Below, in pieces: positions 34,607-45,848 of a DNA stretch of 64,000 nucleotides (within the stretch, counting starts at the first letter, position 1; every line of letters begins with the position of its first letter). A program made the position numbers and the translations under genes. This DNA comes from Gnetum montanum (Eukaryota; Streptophyta; Gnetopsida; Gnetales; Gnetaceae), in NCBI GenBank assembly GCA_015680685.1, contig MNCI01011336.1, positions 731,705 through 795,704 of the forward strand. The letters are read 5' to 3'. The notes below the pieces were generated by a model. The model was given only the letters and a program-made list of their open reading frames with translations, did not search any database and had not been told where the DNA came from.

Positions 34607-35700
34607 CCCCACCCCATCAACATTGCCATTGAAACCCCCACTGTTGCACCTTTTCCCCAACATTGCTCCATCATGGTCAAGAGCTTAACATTGCATCAAC
34701 TCTAGCATTAACCCTGCACTTCAACATTGCAGTTAGAAGACCTAAAGTGGGTAGACAAAGCCAACATGGGTGAAATTCCCATTTACTATTTTTAGTAAAT
34801 AGAATGGCCATCACGGTATAGCACTTATCATACATAGTAACCCCCTAGATTTAGACACCCACCACACCTATACAGATAGAAATTTGTTAGAATTTGCAAC
34901 CAAATTTGTGGTCAAAAACCTATACAACCTAAGCACTAATACCATATATAGGTTTCACAAATTTTAAAATTCCACACTTTGTAATTTTTGGCCATTTTTT
35001 GCATTTGAGAGCTCTTGCACACCTTCAAATATGTAGCTTCTTGAATCCCTAGCATGAAACCTCAATAGCCATTGTTATCCTCCTTTTAGATTTTATGATT
35101 TTTGGGTACCAACATTGAGCATTTTGGGCTTTACCTCTACCATGGATCTTATTGGTAGCAAAGCCCCCTCACACATTGCATCCTCACCAGCATTGCAAAT
35201 TTGGTGCAAAGAGTAGCAAATGTTCGAAATCATTAGAAGTTGAAGAGTTGGTTGTAGTAGTTTCAATGGATTTTGAAATCCCATCATAGTGAACCCCCTT
35301 GCTACTTTAGGCACATTTTTTATATAAATTTTTTAAACCATTCTTTATTTTTATTAAATAAATTTTACAATTCTATCTGTGTGTAAGATATATTTATTTG
35401 TTCCATTTTGATGCATTTATTTTCTAATATCTGCATTATTTTTTTATTTTTCTACCCCTATTTTACATTCTCCAAGTCCATGGATGATCTACTAGACTTT
35501 CTAGGGTACCTTGAGTCCTATTTTTTAGAGGCCCTTAGGATTCAAGGTTAAAGCTCTTTTGCTAAAATTTTTTTTATTTTCAAGAGAGACCGATATTTTC
35601 AATCGCTATAGGTTTTTAGCACTAGAAGAAGGACTTCTACCCAAATTCTATGTTTATTTCCATTGTTGGTGTGCCCACATTGCTTGCATCTTGAAAATTT
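34607..35700. other. Non-coding stretch, unknown origin
   Basis: C/T/A-rich sequence with many variants of 'ccaacattg' and 'cccc' words and no domain on either strand. It probably belongs to the same unit as the tandem array that follows. Confidence 0.4.
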
Positions 35701-36680
35701 TTAAAGCTCTAAAATATTTTTTTTTTCAAATTTTGTTAAACCCCTTGTTGTAAAACCAACTCTACAACCCATCCCTGCCACTAAAGCCCAACTTGGAAGT
35801 TGTAGGTGTTTGGGTTTTAGCATTTTCACAACAATTGTTGTGAATTTCAGCCAGCATTGGTTTTATGTTCCAACTTTTACCCCATTTTATTACCAATATT
35901 TTCCAACTAGGCCAACATTGGTGATTTCATCACTAAAAACCATCCCTCCTATTGTTAAAATTTTCCAATAGAGTTAATCTTGGCAACTTGTTAACAACCA
36001 TATTGTTGAAAAAAAAATCAAAGTTATCATTTTACTTTGTTTTTAACAAGAAATCAAACTTGCCAAAATTAAATCTCCTTCCCCCAACATTGTGAAGAGA
36101 GGTGTAACATATTCCATCTTACCCTTGTCTTACCCCCTTTTCACTCCCAACGTTGGTGTTGCCACCACTACCTAGCATGGGTGTTTGGATTTTGACAAAA
36201 AATTCTTAGCAATTGTCAAAAATTTTCTAGCAAGGCCAACGTTGACATCATGCAAGAACCAAAATAAAGCCTTTTGAAACAAATTAAATTTTCACTTTAA
36301 TTTTTAGTAAGAAAAATTTTAAAACCTTTCAAATGGTAACCCCCACAATGCTATGTAGGAGGGTGTAATATGTTTTAATCTTACCCCCCTTATTCCCCCC
36401 TCTCCACCTTCAATGTGGGTGTTACACACCCCAACGTGGGTGTTACCCCCAACATGGATGTTTGAATTTTTTCCAATAAGTCAACATTGCTAATTTCCTA
36501 AAAACCTCACCTTTGGAAAAATCAAAGTTTCCAAAACAATCCATAAGTAAACCCCCTCCTCCAATGTTGTGAAGAAAAGTTTAAGATTTTATATCTTACC
36601 CTCTTTCTTTCCCCTTTTCTCTTCCAACGTTGGTGTGGTTGGTCAGTTTAGCGTGGTTGGGGTTTGAGACCAACTTGTTT
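35700..36680 (+). repeat. Diverged tandem array with CCAACGTTGG words
   Basis: Recurring block order: '(c)ccaa(c)attgtgaaga', '(gt)gtaatat...atcttaccc', 'ttcccc', 'ccaacgttggtgtt', '...ttggattttgac'. Clear unit starts lie near 36072, 36342 and 36553, with an older, more diverged unit near 35760. Spacing is about 210-300 bp. The palindromic CCAACGTTGG (or one half) marks each unit, at 36148 and 36624. It could be a tandem U3 or enhancer array, or a decayed satellite. Confidence 0.6.
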
Positions 36681-37019
36681 GCCATTTTAAGTAAAGGGGT
36701 ACATTCCCCTTAATCCACAACTTACTATTTATAGCCAACAAACCTTTTTAGCCCTTTCTTACTCCTTTTAGCATTTTAAAAATTTCACTTGCTAGAATTT
36801 CTATTTACTCTACTAATTTAGCCTTCATCAAGCCTTTTTTCTCAATACCTTTCACAATATCTTTTAGCTGATCAACTATCTTACTTCTTAACCTGACAAA
36901 TATGGTATCTAGTCAAGATGGAATTTGTGTTTATAATTCAAAAAATCCTATGGTCATAGAACAAAGACATTTGCTAAAACACCACCAAATTTGGAGCTCC
37001 CAGGCCTCAACTAAAAATT

Positions 37020-37540
37020 TGGCTAAGTGTCAAAACTTGGCAAATTTTTTCTAAGTGTTGAGACTACACTCCCACTATTAGGACTATGCTCTAAAGCATA
37101 GTTAGAATAGTTGGTACTAACAGTCTAAATTTGCAAAAATTTTCTAAGTGTCAATAGTAGCTATAGATTTTTCTAAGTGTCCTAACTACGCTCTCCCCCT
37201 TGTGCTATGCTCTAGAGCATAGCCAGCATAGTTAGCCTTGGAATGACCACTTTGCAAATTCTCCTAAGTGCCAAGCCAAAGGCTATTGAGCATGTATGGG
37301 ATGGACAAAATAGTTTGGCAAATTTTCTATAGCATAGCTAGTGTAGTTCGCATGCAGGCAACAATTTTGCAAGATTTTTCTAAGTGTTTGGGCTATGCTC
37401 TCCCTATCAGGATTATGCTTGAGAGCGTAGTTAGTGTAGCTAGCACTAAACTTTGCTTTTTTGCAAGATTTTCCTAACCCCTTGGGCTATGGTCTAGAGC
37501 ATAACTAGTGTTGTTATGTAAAACTACCTCCAAAAGCTTT
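37020..37540 (+). repeat. Tandem array with CTATGCTCTAGAGCATAG palindrome
   Basis: Units contain 'tttgcaa.atttt.ctaagtgt', then 'ggctatgctct', then 'agagcatagttagtgtagttagca', repeating with spacings of about 60-125 bp. The 18-bp palindrome is perfect at 37205-37222. Close variants lie at 37085-37100, 37393-37432 and 37485-37505. This is unlike the array just upstream. It lies about 400 bp upstream of a TATA box. Confidence 0.65.
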
Positions 37541-37904
37541 AAAAACTTAGCATTGGCTGGCATCTTTGCTTCAACTTTCCTTCAGCAAGCAAGATCAGCA
37601 ATTTGCATTTCATTTGCATCCCCCATTTGCCCCCAAATTGTACCTACACTTGACACCACTTAGAAAAGTGGCAGTGTAGTCCCAAAGCATACTCTCCAAA
37701 ACTATACTATTTTGCACTATTTGTAGGTACCTTATAGTCTATTCAACACTCTTACATGTAGTCTTGGTAGCATAGTCACAACCTAGTAGTTTCCTAGGGT
37801 TCATTAGAACACAACAACAAAACACCACTTGCTTCAGTGGGACCGTAGCTGGGGTCAGTGTAGTTCCAACTACCCCTCTACCACGTGGCACCTAATCGAC
37901 GATT

Positions 37905-37935
37905 CATGCTAATCCTAACCCTATAAATACACTTG
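37905..37935 (+). promoter_or_regulatory. Candidate TATA box
   Basis: CCCTATAAATACACTTGC sits in a stretch otherwise poor in TATA-like words, downstream of two tandem arrays and about 700 bp upstream of the ORF at 38632. It could be the promoter of an unidentified retroelement LTR or gene. No TSS evidence. Confidence 0.4.
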
Positions 37936-38589
37936 CATTTCATGTTTCAGGGGTTGGCATTTTGGCATTTTAGTTGGAATTTTCAAACATTTGACTAGCA
38001 AATTCATTTTCTAAGCACCCTTGCACCTAAGCACACTTAGCACCTTGGCAAACTTCAGGACTACAGTAGACATTGTTGGACGCCACCTAGCACATTGCAA
38101 ACCACTAAAGCTTGATGGAGATTGCAACAACTAACCCAACAGGTTTAGACTCCACGACGAGAGTTAGCCTTCATAGCTAGACACCTTGAGACTATGGCTA
38201 TGTTGCCTACTGCACCTGTTTGTACACAGTGTACCTCTTCACCTTTTCTTTACAGTTCACTACGCTCCCTTATTTGGGGTGGTTCCATCTTCCCGTTAGC
38301 TCACATTTTATGCATGTTTCACATTTTTCACACATTTTTGGCATTTCACCCACATTCTACACTGTTCACATATTTATTTGCACATTTGCACCTTCATTTT
38401 CGCACTTAAAAATTTGACTACACTCACTCCCATGAGCACCGTAGACACCACATAAACACCTTAAAACACATTTTGTCATAACACCCATAAGTCCCAGTTC
38501 AATCAACAAGACTATGCTAGGCACCCCGCTTCTATTTTCTAGTAGGCCCTTGCATGGGACAGGGTGAAGACTATGTGATCATGGACCTC

Positions 38590-39480
38590 TTGATGTCCCA
38601 TTCTAGCCTTCGACATTTTTGGTCACTATAATTGCTTCGATCAAGAGGAAAAACCTTAGATTTCACAGTCATTAAAGAGGATTTCTACAACTTCTTTTAT
38701 GTCAAGATACAAGTCAATCTATTAATACCACACTCCAAATTTGACACTAAGTATCAATTCGAAATCATACACTGGGATGGGAAAGAATACATCCCATCCC
38801 CTTATGACCAAATCCCCCTCACAAAATTTTATGCACAAATGCTCATACAACTCATAAAGGTTGATGAGTTTAGTGAGGGAATTAGCTTAGAAGATCAGCA
38901 AGAAGAGGAAGATGAGTTTGAGGTTGAATAGGAGCTAGACATTTTCATTGAATGTCTTCTTCAATCTTCAGCTTCCCAAATAACCACACCCAACTCCACA
39001 TCTCTTACCTCATCGATGGAACAAGTCCCTCAACCCAACTCTCATCCTATCCATCCTACCAAGTTTGGGTCCATACCCATCATTACCACATACCAAACAC
39101 AACCCATGTCCTAATCCACTTCCTTATTCTCATCGATGCCCTTTGCCACATAGCCTCACTCTATTCACCCAATGTTGGTGATATCTACCATCTTCCTTTG
39201 TCATACTAGTGGGACCTTGAGCAACACAAGGCTCTCAAGCACCCTTTGCTCCCTCCATACCTCAAATCCCAACTCAAGTCTCTTTCTCCTTGTTTAACCC
39301 ACCTACAATGGTGGTCACCCAACCTCTTCCATCCATATCACTACTCATCACATAACCTCAAGCCTTACAACTTCCTCATCAACCATCAACACAAACAATG
39401 CAACCCATTGTGGATGCCCCAAGGCTTGGATCAAGCCTTCTAAATGATCCAAGACCTTACCAAAGAGATGCAAAAACTTT
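38590..39480 (+). pseudogene. Unknown ORF with acidic linker and Ser/Thr/Pro-rich tail
   Basis: The best frame is 38632-38931 (99 aa). It contains FTVIKEDFYNFFYVKIQVNL, FEIIHWDGKEYIPSPYDQIP and then the acidic linker EDQQEEEDEFEVE. Past one stop (TAG at 38930) the same frame continues as SSASQITTPNSTSLTSSMEQ and further Ser/Thr/Pro/His-rich sequence with additional stops to about 39480. I do not recognise the family. The composition (compact N-terminal part, acidic hinge, disordered tail) could suit a retroelement Gag-like or accessory protein, but no capsid or zinc-knuckle motif is visible. Codon use looks coding in the first 100 codons. There is no clear start codon, so the true protein may begin further left. 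Confidence 0.45.
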
Positions 39481-39859
39481 AAGTCCAACACAAGTAAGAC
39501 AGTCAAGGTTCTAGATTTCTAGATATAAACCTTGTTGACAAGATAACCCCTATAGACCAGCTAGCAGAGGCAACCTTAGCTCAACCAAAGCAACCAGATG
39601 TTGTACTCATTTGAGCTAAGTTCTATTGTAGTCTTTTATTTATATTTAAGTGATTATAAATGTGAATCCTTATTGCACGTCAAACATTAAGAACCCTATT
39701 TGTTTATGAAAGTCGAATTACGTAAGATTTCAATTTCAAGAGCTCATGTAGCTCATCCTTTTATATCATCTTGAAAGGTTTCTTTTCTCAAATAATTGCT
39801 ATTTCTTTGGAATGCCTTAATCTAAGGTCATTTAACCATTTAATGTCACATAGCCCTCT

Positions 39860-39975
39860 CCAACTAAGACCATTCCTAGGTTTCCATACCCATATGGGAG
39901 ATGCCCTAGGCAATAATCTCCATGAATGAGTTTTTCAAGTGTTGATGTATCCAAAATTTGCACATCAACAAACCC
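39860..39975 (+). repeat. Short dispersed repeat (pair with 42325-42445)
   Basis: Both copies share 'aactaagaccattcctaggttt.catacccatatg.gag', 'cactagtctc/aataatctc' and 'aagtgttg.tgt.tccaaaattt' in the same order and orientation. The second copy begins 'aactgagactattcctaggtttt'. Family unknown. Confidence 0.6.
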
Positions 39976-39999
39976 AAATGGAGATTATCTATTTTATGG

Positions 40000-41010
40000 C
40001 ATCTCAAAAGGTATATAAGGTTATGATGAGGAAATGGTAATGAGTTTATAGGGAAATTGTCATGAGGGTTAACAATGCATTCCATAGTTGACATCATGGC
40101 TATCACACTGACATATTGGTATGTCAGTGAGTTTTGACACTTTGTGTTTTAAAGTGTGGCTCACTCAACAAATGCGTTTGAGAAATCATCATCTTGCTCC
40201 ACGGTTTCTTCAGCCGCTAGGCTCCTTCTTTTGCATGTTTGGAGCCATCTATTTGGGCTTTTGGTCTTCATAGGTCATTCAACTTCTTGGCAATTTGCTT
40301 CCCCATTTTTTTGTGGGGTGAAATCTCCATTGGATTTCTATGCCAAGGCTAGTTTTTGATATGGTTTCATGCTGAATGAGGTGCATTACACCTAGTAGAC
40401 TTATTAGTTTTCCCATCAAACATGATGTGTTACACCTGATGGACTTAATGGTTTTTCCATTGAATGAAATGTGTTACATTCAATGGACTTGATTGTGGAG
40501 CATGATGAAGGAATGTCATATAGCCATGATACATGTATGTCAAAGATAGGTCAACATTGTTATTTAGGGTAAGGAAGGCTATAATAAGCCTACAAGGTTG
40601 GGTTCAAGGAAGTGGTAATGGGAATGGAGATGAAATAAGCACTCTAGGTATAGTAGGACAAACTCACCGAATCTTGCATATCGAGGTCATGTTTGACTTG
40701 CTACTGTGATGAGTTGTACTTTTGCAATGACTTTTGAGCTTCATTTTGCAAGCACAACTCAAAGAGAACAAGAAAACCAAGTAAAGAAAATGTGTTATTA
40801 CAATACAATGCATGAGGCCATACATAATGATAAAACTAGGCGAAGGTCACCAAGGTTGCTAGCTTAAGGCTGTGGTAGGCCATATTGCCAATTTAAGGCC
40901 AGGCCATGTTGCTAGTTTAAGGCCTTAGCGGGCCATGGTATTGGGAGCAAGGCAAAACAAGATATGAAAAGTAAGGTAACATAGACAAGGTCAAGGTAGT
41001 ATTAAATTTA
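40000..41010 (+). repeat. Dispersed repeat R, copy 2 (uninterrupted)
   Basis: Collinear with 14000-15187 followed by 28304-29060, without the 13.1-kb element C between them. Landmarks: 'caatttgcttccccat' (40293), 'gaggtcat.' (40683), 'tttgcaatgacttttgagcttcatttt' (40725) and 'ggccttagcgggccatggt' (40921). A local triplicated phrase, 'atgtgttacacctgatggactta' and variants, occurs at 40380-40495. No coding potential. Confidence 0.72.
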
Positions 41011-41389
41011 ATATAATATTGTTAACAATAATAATAGTAGTAACTATATATATACACGTTATTTTCCTTTTTTGGTAATTTTGTATTATTACTCAGTTTT
41101 TATATATAGGTCACTCGGGCTTCAGTATGGTTATACCCGCCTTGCTGGTCAGCGTGGTGGATTTTAGCCTTATAACCAGGGGAACCAATTTTTGAAACAT
41201 TCAAGGTATGGAAAAAACCAAGAACATGGAAAAACCAAGGAAATTCTATCACGAATCCAGACAAAGCAGGAGCAGGGCACCGCACAGAGTTTCCGAGAGA
41301 GAGAAGATTATGCCGTTGCGTTAGCCCTGGCGCATGCCCCAACTGCAGCTGCTGGTGCACAAGGAAGTGACACAGGGCGGACGTGCCCT

Positions 41390-41624
41390 NNNNNNNNNNN
41401 NNNNNNNNNNNNNNNNNNNNNNNNNNNNNNNNNNNNNNNNNNNNNNNNNNNNNNNNNNNNNNNNNNNNNNNNNNNNNNNNNNNNNNNNNNNNNNNNNNNN
41501 NNNNNNNNNNNNNNNNNNNNNNNNNNNNNNNNNNNNNNNNNNNNNNNNNNNNNNNNNNNNNNNNNNNNNNNNNNNNNNNNNNNNNNNNNNNNNNNNNNNN
41601 NNNNNNNNNNNNNNNNNNNNNNNN
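41390..41624. other. Assembly gap (235 N)
   Basis: Run of unknown bases. Any open frame crossing it is meaningless. Confidence 0.99.
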
Positions 41625-42777
41625 TTTTTTTTTTTGTTGGGGTTTTGTTGAGATGTTGGAAGTAATTGCGTTTGGTGATTTGTTGCAGATCAAGGCGGTG
41701 CTGGTGTCCACGACGCTGTTGAACGATGTTTTCAATCTGTCGCAGAGAGTAAGGCTACCTCGTAATAATCGAGTTCGACCAGGCTTTCTCTGCAAGTTTC
41801 TGTTTGCTGTGATTGTTTATAAAACCTTGACGGGCCAAAGGCAAGAAAGTGAGGGAAAAAAGAAAGCTAGTTACGGTGAGGAGGGATTTACAAGGCAAGT
41901 CACAGAGGGGAAATCCCAGAGTTATTCGTGTTAATTGTTTGGTGGCTTTTCTAAAGGTAATTTAGGGTGGAGCAGCATGCAGATTTGATAGTTAGAGGTT
42001 GCAGACTTGTCAAAGGAGGTGTGCTTCAGCAAAAGTTGTGCTATTTGTTCTTATTTCTGAGCTAAGTTATCCTTTCATTTGTTACTTTTAAAATTTCTAT
42101 AATTGAACTGTAGACTTTCTTGTATGCAATTTGTGTTTATTTTAAAAATTTTGCTTGTTTGTGCAAGTTATTCCATTTTTTCATATTTCATTAATATAGG
42201 AGTACCCTTGTTAATATCTTAAAGCAAACAATTATTTCCTTGTTAAAGTTGTTTGAATTGCTATTGTCAGTTACATATTAAGATCATTTAATTTATTGGC
42301 ATTTTGAATATCATGTTTTATGAAACATCACATTGCTCTTTCAACTGAGACTATTCCTAGGTTTTCATGCCCATATGAGAGGCACACAAGGCACTAGTCT
42401 CTTTAGTTGAGTTTCTGAAGTGTTGTGTCCAAAATTTATGCATCAAAACTTTTCAACTGGGATACTGCCGAAACTTTTTCTCAGTCTTTTTCATGGTCAA
42501 CTTTGATATGTAACACCTTTCAATTAAACAAGAATATCCATAAAGTTAATAAATAAGCATATCTTTATTTATTTATTCACATATATATTTATTATTATTA
42601 TTATTTTAGACATAAAAGTTGCAATGTTTGGAGTTAATACAAGCAATGTTTGAACCAGCAGCACGGTGAATGAGGAGTGAAGGCAGTAGTCGGCTGAAGG
42701 CGCCAGTGGGAACAGGTTGGCAATGCAAGGAAAGTGCAGAAGGCTTGCCGTGGTTGGAAGGGGTTGCTGCGGGGTTG

Positions 42778-42914
42778 TTGGTTTGGCTGTGCAGCAACAC
42801 GGCCCTTGCAGATTTGGGCCAGCTCTGGGCCCTATGAGGCTTTCGGTGTTCTTGGTTGAACTGTGCAGCAGCACGGCCCTTGCAGATTTGGGCCGGTTGT
42901 GGCCCTATAAGGCT
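42778..42914 (+). repeat. Tandem duplication of about 64 bp
   Basis: Copies at 42778-42841 and 42852-42914 share 'gtgcagca.cacggcccttgc' and 'agatttgggcc' followed by '.ggccctat.aggct', separated by ten bases. They differ at only a few positions, so the duplication is young relative to its surroundings. Confidence 0.85.
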
Positions 42915-43386
42915 TGTGCGGGCGCTACATAGCATTGCACAGATCTGCGTAGTCCAAGGCTGGCCGGCATAACGTAGGAGAGAGAAACACGTGGCTAATG
43001 GTGGAGACGATGGGAGATCAGGTGGTGCTGGCCAGGCTACGCGATGCATGTGTCCGCGAGGCTGGGGAGGATCTACATGGAGCAGCGGTGGATGGCATAG
43101 CACAGGAAGGGTTTCAAAAGGAGGCTAGACTCAGCAAAGAGGGGCAGTCCTGAGGGCGTCGACGACATTCAGGATGCAGACTGTGGGGCTGAGTCCAAAG
43201 GCTGTTTAACTATTCTATATTCTTTATAGAACTAGAAAAACAAACTTTGTAAAGCTGCAACCAGTAGCAATAATGGCAACAGCTGCACCATGTTCCTCTT
43301 GTTTGGCTATATTGCGAAGTGTTGGGAACCACCGGAAGATATACAGCTATTTGCTTGAATATGGGCGAGAAATTGCATGGCCTTGG

Positions 43387-43480
43387 CCTCTATTTATACT
43401 ACCATCTTCGAGCAAAAGAGTCGTGAGTCAATTGGATTCTGGACCCAGAAGTCATGGATTCTGGATTCGTGAGTCAATCT
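43387..43480 (-). promoter_or_regulatory. Candidate minus-strand promoter with paired TGAGTCA sites
   Basis: The complement has a consensus TATA box TATAAATAGAGG (43387-43398). Within 80 bases upstream are two copies of GTGAGTCAAT (near 43422 and 43469) and two of GGATTCTGG (near 43434 and 43456), arranged in mirrored order. TGAGTCA is the classic bZIP/GCN4-type site. The first ATG downstream would give the hydrophobic MVQLLPLLLLVAALQSLFF before a stop, resembling a signal peptide. No gene body could be followed. Confidence 0.35.
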
Positions 43481-43789
43481 TTAGCGCCCCTTACACGGCT
43501 TTAGTGTGCACGACTTTAACGGTAGCCATGGAAGACGATTTGTCTGCACCTTTTGTCACCATCACTTCGTTGATTTTCATTTTTCCAAACTTTTTCTTTT
43601 TCACTCTCTTCCACGGCATTGACTCTTCCTGCGTCTTGCAGTACGTTCTCGACCACGTTTTCGTGGACAACTAGAATTGTCTACTAAGTTGGTGTTTACG
43701 CATGACTGTTCAGAAATGTTCCTGCGATTGGTGATGATTATCGTCTTTGAATTGAATTATCTTCCTTCCTGGCATTGTTGTTTTTCTCA

Positions 43790-45665
43790 AGAAAATTGAC
43801 TATGCATCAAAAGAATCTGATTCGTGGAAGAGGAATCGAGTATTCATGATTCTGAACGTGTCTGGGTACTCGGGACGGGTTAGTACCTGCGAAATTTAAA
43901 TATATTAGTTTTTTAAAGAAAATAAATCTCATATATCATAAAAAACCATTATAGAATATAGAACAAGTACAATGTAAATCGAAAATATTGTTAATGCTTA
44001 AAAATTTGAGAGAAGATTGCAATATTACCATTACATTAAAGCAAGATAATTTGCAAAGGTATGGAGGGCATCCAATCCATTTACTTACGCAAGAGCTATG
44101 CATCAAAAGAATATATTAGTTTTTTTAAAAAACTAAATCTCCTATATCATAAAAATACATTGTAAAATATCAAACAAGTAGAATGTAAATCCAAAATATT
44201 GTTAATGCTTAAAAATTGCATAGAAGATTGCAATATCACCATTAAATTGAAAGAAGAAAATTTGCTAAGGTATGGAGGGCATTGAATCCATTTCCTTANC
44301 ATTAAATTGAAAGAAGAAAATTTGCTAAGGTATGGAGGGCATTGAATCCATTTCCTTAGTCAGGAGCCATAATCTGGCCAAATATATATATAATTTCTGC
44401 AGCAACAACCAAATTGACAGCAATAAAATTTAACCCTTTTGTTACTCAATCCAATATTTCCAAAAATGAAATTAAGTCTCAAGCCTCAACTAAATTTATG
44501 ACAAATCAGGTAGTGACTACCGGTGAGTAGCGCCATAGGGCCACGTTCCGCATTATAAGAAGACACAACTTAACTAAAGTAGGCACAGCTCAGTAACTCA
44601 CCTTACCTATAATGATCGAAGACCTTTCAGACTGAAAAATCGGCACAAATCATGAAGGGGAAAGTAAAAGCAGAGGGCCATGAGTTTGCATATGGCCATT
44701 GGCCATGTGCTGGTGGGCTTTGTTGCTTTATAAGCAAACATGTTTTTAAAAAAGTTGAACAAGCATCCATCCATCATGACTCATGACCCAGCAGAGATGA
44801 GAAAAATAGCAAAAACCAACAAGGCAGAGATGAGAAAAATAGCAAAAACCAACAAGGAATAATAAACACGCGTGAGCGTGTGAGTCAGGGCGGAAACTTT
44901 GACGCTCCCAAAAGGCAGGCGAATCCAATGCAAATGCAATATTTTCCTCGCACGCCCCGTCCAAAACTTGATTTCCGTATGACCCATACTTGCCCCTTCG
45001 GCCTTCGGTTACCATGGTAGCCCTTTCGCGATTTCCGTGTGTTTGTTTATTTATTCGTACTCCCTTGTTTTCTGTGTTCCGTCTCATATGGATGCCATGA
45101 ATCTTGCTTGTTTGCTTGCCACTTAACAATGAAATGAAGTTTTTGGTATGATTCAAAACAGGGAAAAATACTTAAGATTTTAATGCAAAATGCAGACATC
45201 GTAAGAATTAAAAAGGCAAGAACAATACGAGGCAAGGCAAGGCGACCATTTCAATGTATATGTACAGATCCAGACAAAATTTCATTGCAAATTATGAAAT
45301 ACGTACCCATTGCGAATTTAATGTGATTCTGTATGCCTTCTGAATCCGACACGAACAGACGTCAAAATTTATCTGGAATCGTAAATCTCCGGCCCATAGC
45401 TCAAGAGCTATGCATCAAAAGAATCCGATTGGTGGAAGCGAGAAATCAAGGATTTGTGATTCTGAACGTGGTACGTGTGCCTCAAGAAAAAGTGGGGACG
45501 GGTTCGTAGCCGGGACGTGATAGTGAAAATTTAAATATATTAGTTTTTTAAAAAAATTAAATCTCATATATCATAAAAAACGTTGTAGAATATAAGACAA
45601 GACAAGTACAATGTAAATTCAAAATATTGTTAATGGTTAAAAATTGCATAAAAGATTGCAATGAA
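43790..45665 (+). repeat. Local duplication block left of the hAT gene
   Basis: A tandem unit of about 200 bp is seen at 43901-44109 and 44110-44298 (atatattagttttt..., ...ggtatggagggcat...aatccattt). A partial third copy lies at 45535-45665. The phrase 'gagctatgcatcaaaagaat' occurs at about 43798, 44094 and 45407. A longer unit, 44355-45330, is repeated at 50655-51650. No gene in it. Repeated unit borders suggest unequal crossing-over or an unrecognised non-autonomous element. Confidence 0.7.
44299..44299. other. Assembly join with duplicated 59-mer
   Basis: Bases 44240-44298 and 44300-44358 are identical around this N: an uncollapsed contig overlap, not a real duplication. Confidence 0.9.
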
Positions 45666-45707
45666 ACATTAAGTATTGAGTCTCATGTGTGTTATAAAAT
45701 ATTTTAG

Positions 45708-45741
45708 CATTATCATATATATATATATATATATGATAATG
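45708..45741. repeat. Perfect 34-bp palindrome with (TA)n core
   Basis: CATTATCATATATATAT followed by its exact reverse complement. It lies about 110 bp beyond the 3' end of the hAT pseudogene. It can fold into a hairpin; a microsatellite origin is simplest. Confidence 0.85.
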
Positions 45742-45848
45742 TTACAAAATTATCTATCTCTTTTTAAATCACAAAAAAGTTTCTTGCCAAAGCTTAGAAC
45801 TTGTCACATTGTTCAAATTCTAATTTTAGCCTATATTTTCTCCTTGCT

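Larger units (their letters stand above)
41060..43680. other. GC-richer island, possible gene debris
   Basis: Base composition rises markedly here compared with its neighbours. On the plus strand 41192-41389 is open (SFREREDYAVALALAHAPTA) up to the gap. After the gap a good 3' splice site (T-tract, then gatttgttgcag) precedes 41689, giving IKAVLVSTTLLNDVFNLSQR. On the minus strand 43103-42606 is open but reads as low-complexity Pro/Ala/Ser. The plus-strand frame 43273-43674 is Phe-rich at its end. None matches a family I know. It may be a broken host gene or a GC-rich transposon fragment. Treat as unassigned. Confidence 0.35.

Noticed and set aside
41100-41934. Long open frames of 105-231 codons
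   Set aside because: They run through the 235-N gap, so the length is artificial. Only the short flanks are real sequence, and they match no family.
42606-43103. 165-codon minus-strand open frame
   Set aside because: Pro/Ala/Ser/His-rich reading of GC-rich DNA that includes the 64-bp tandem duplication. No domain; probably chance.
43273-43674. 133-codon plus-strand open frame
   Set aside because: No recognisable motif. It overlaps the opposite-strand promoter candidate, and its end is a Phe run from T-rich DNA.
44746-45156. 136-codon minus-strand frame with tandem VGFCYFSHLC repeats
   Set aside because: The repeat comes from a short DNA tandem duplication (gcagagatgagaaaaatagc). The duplicate block at 50655-51650 does not keep the frame.
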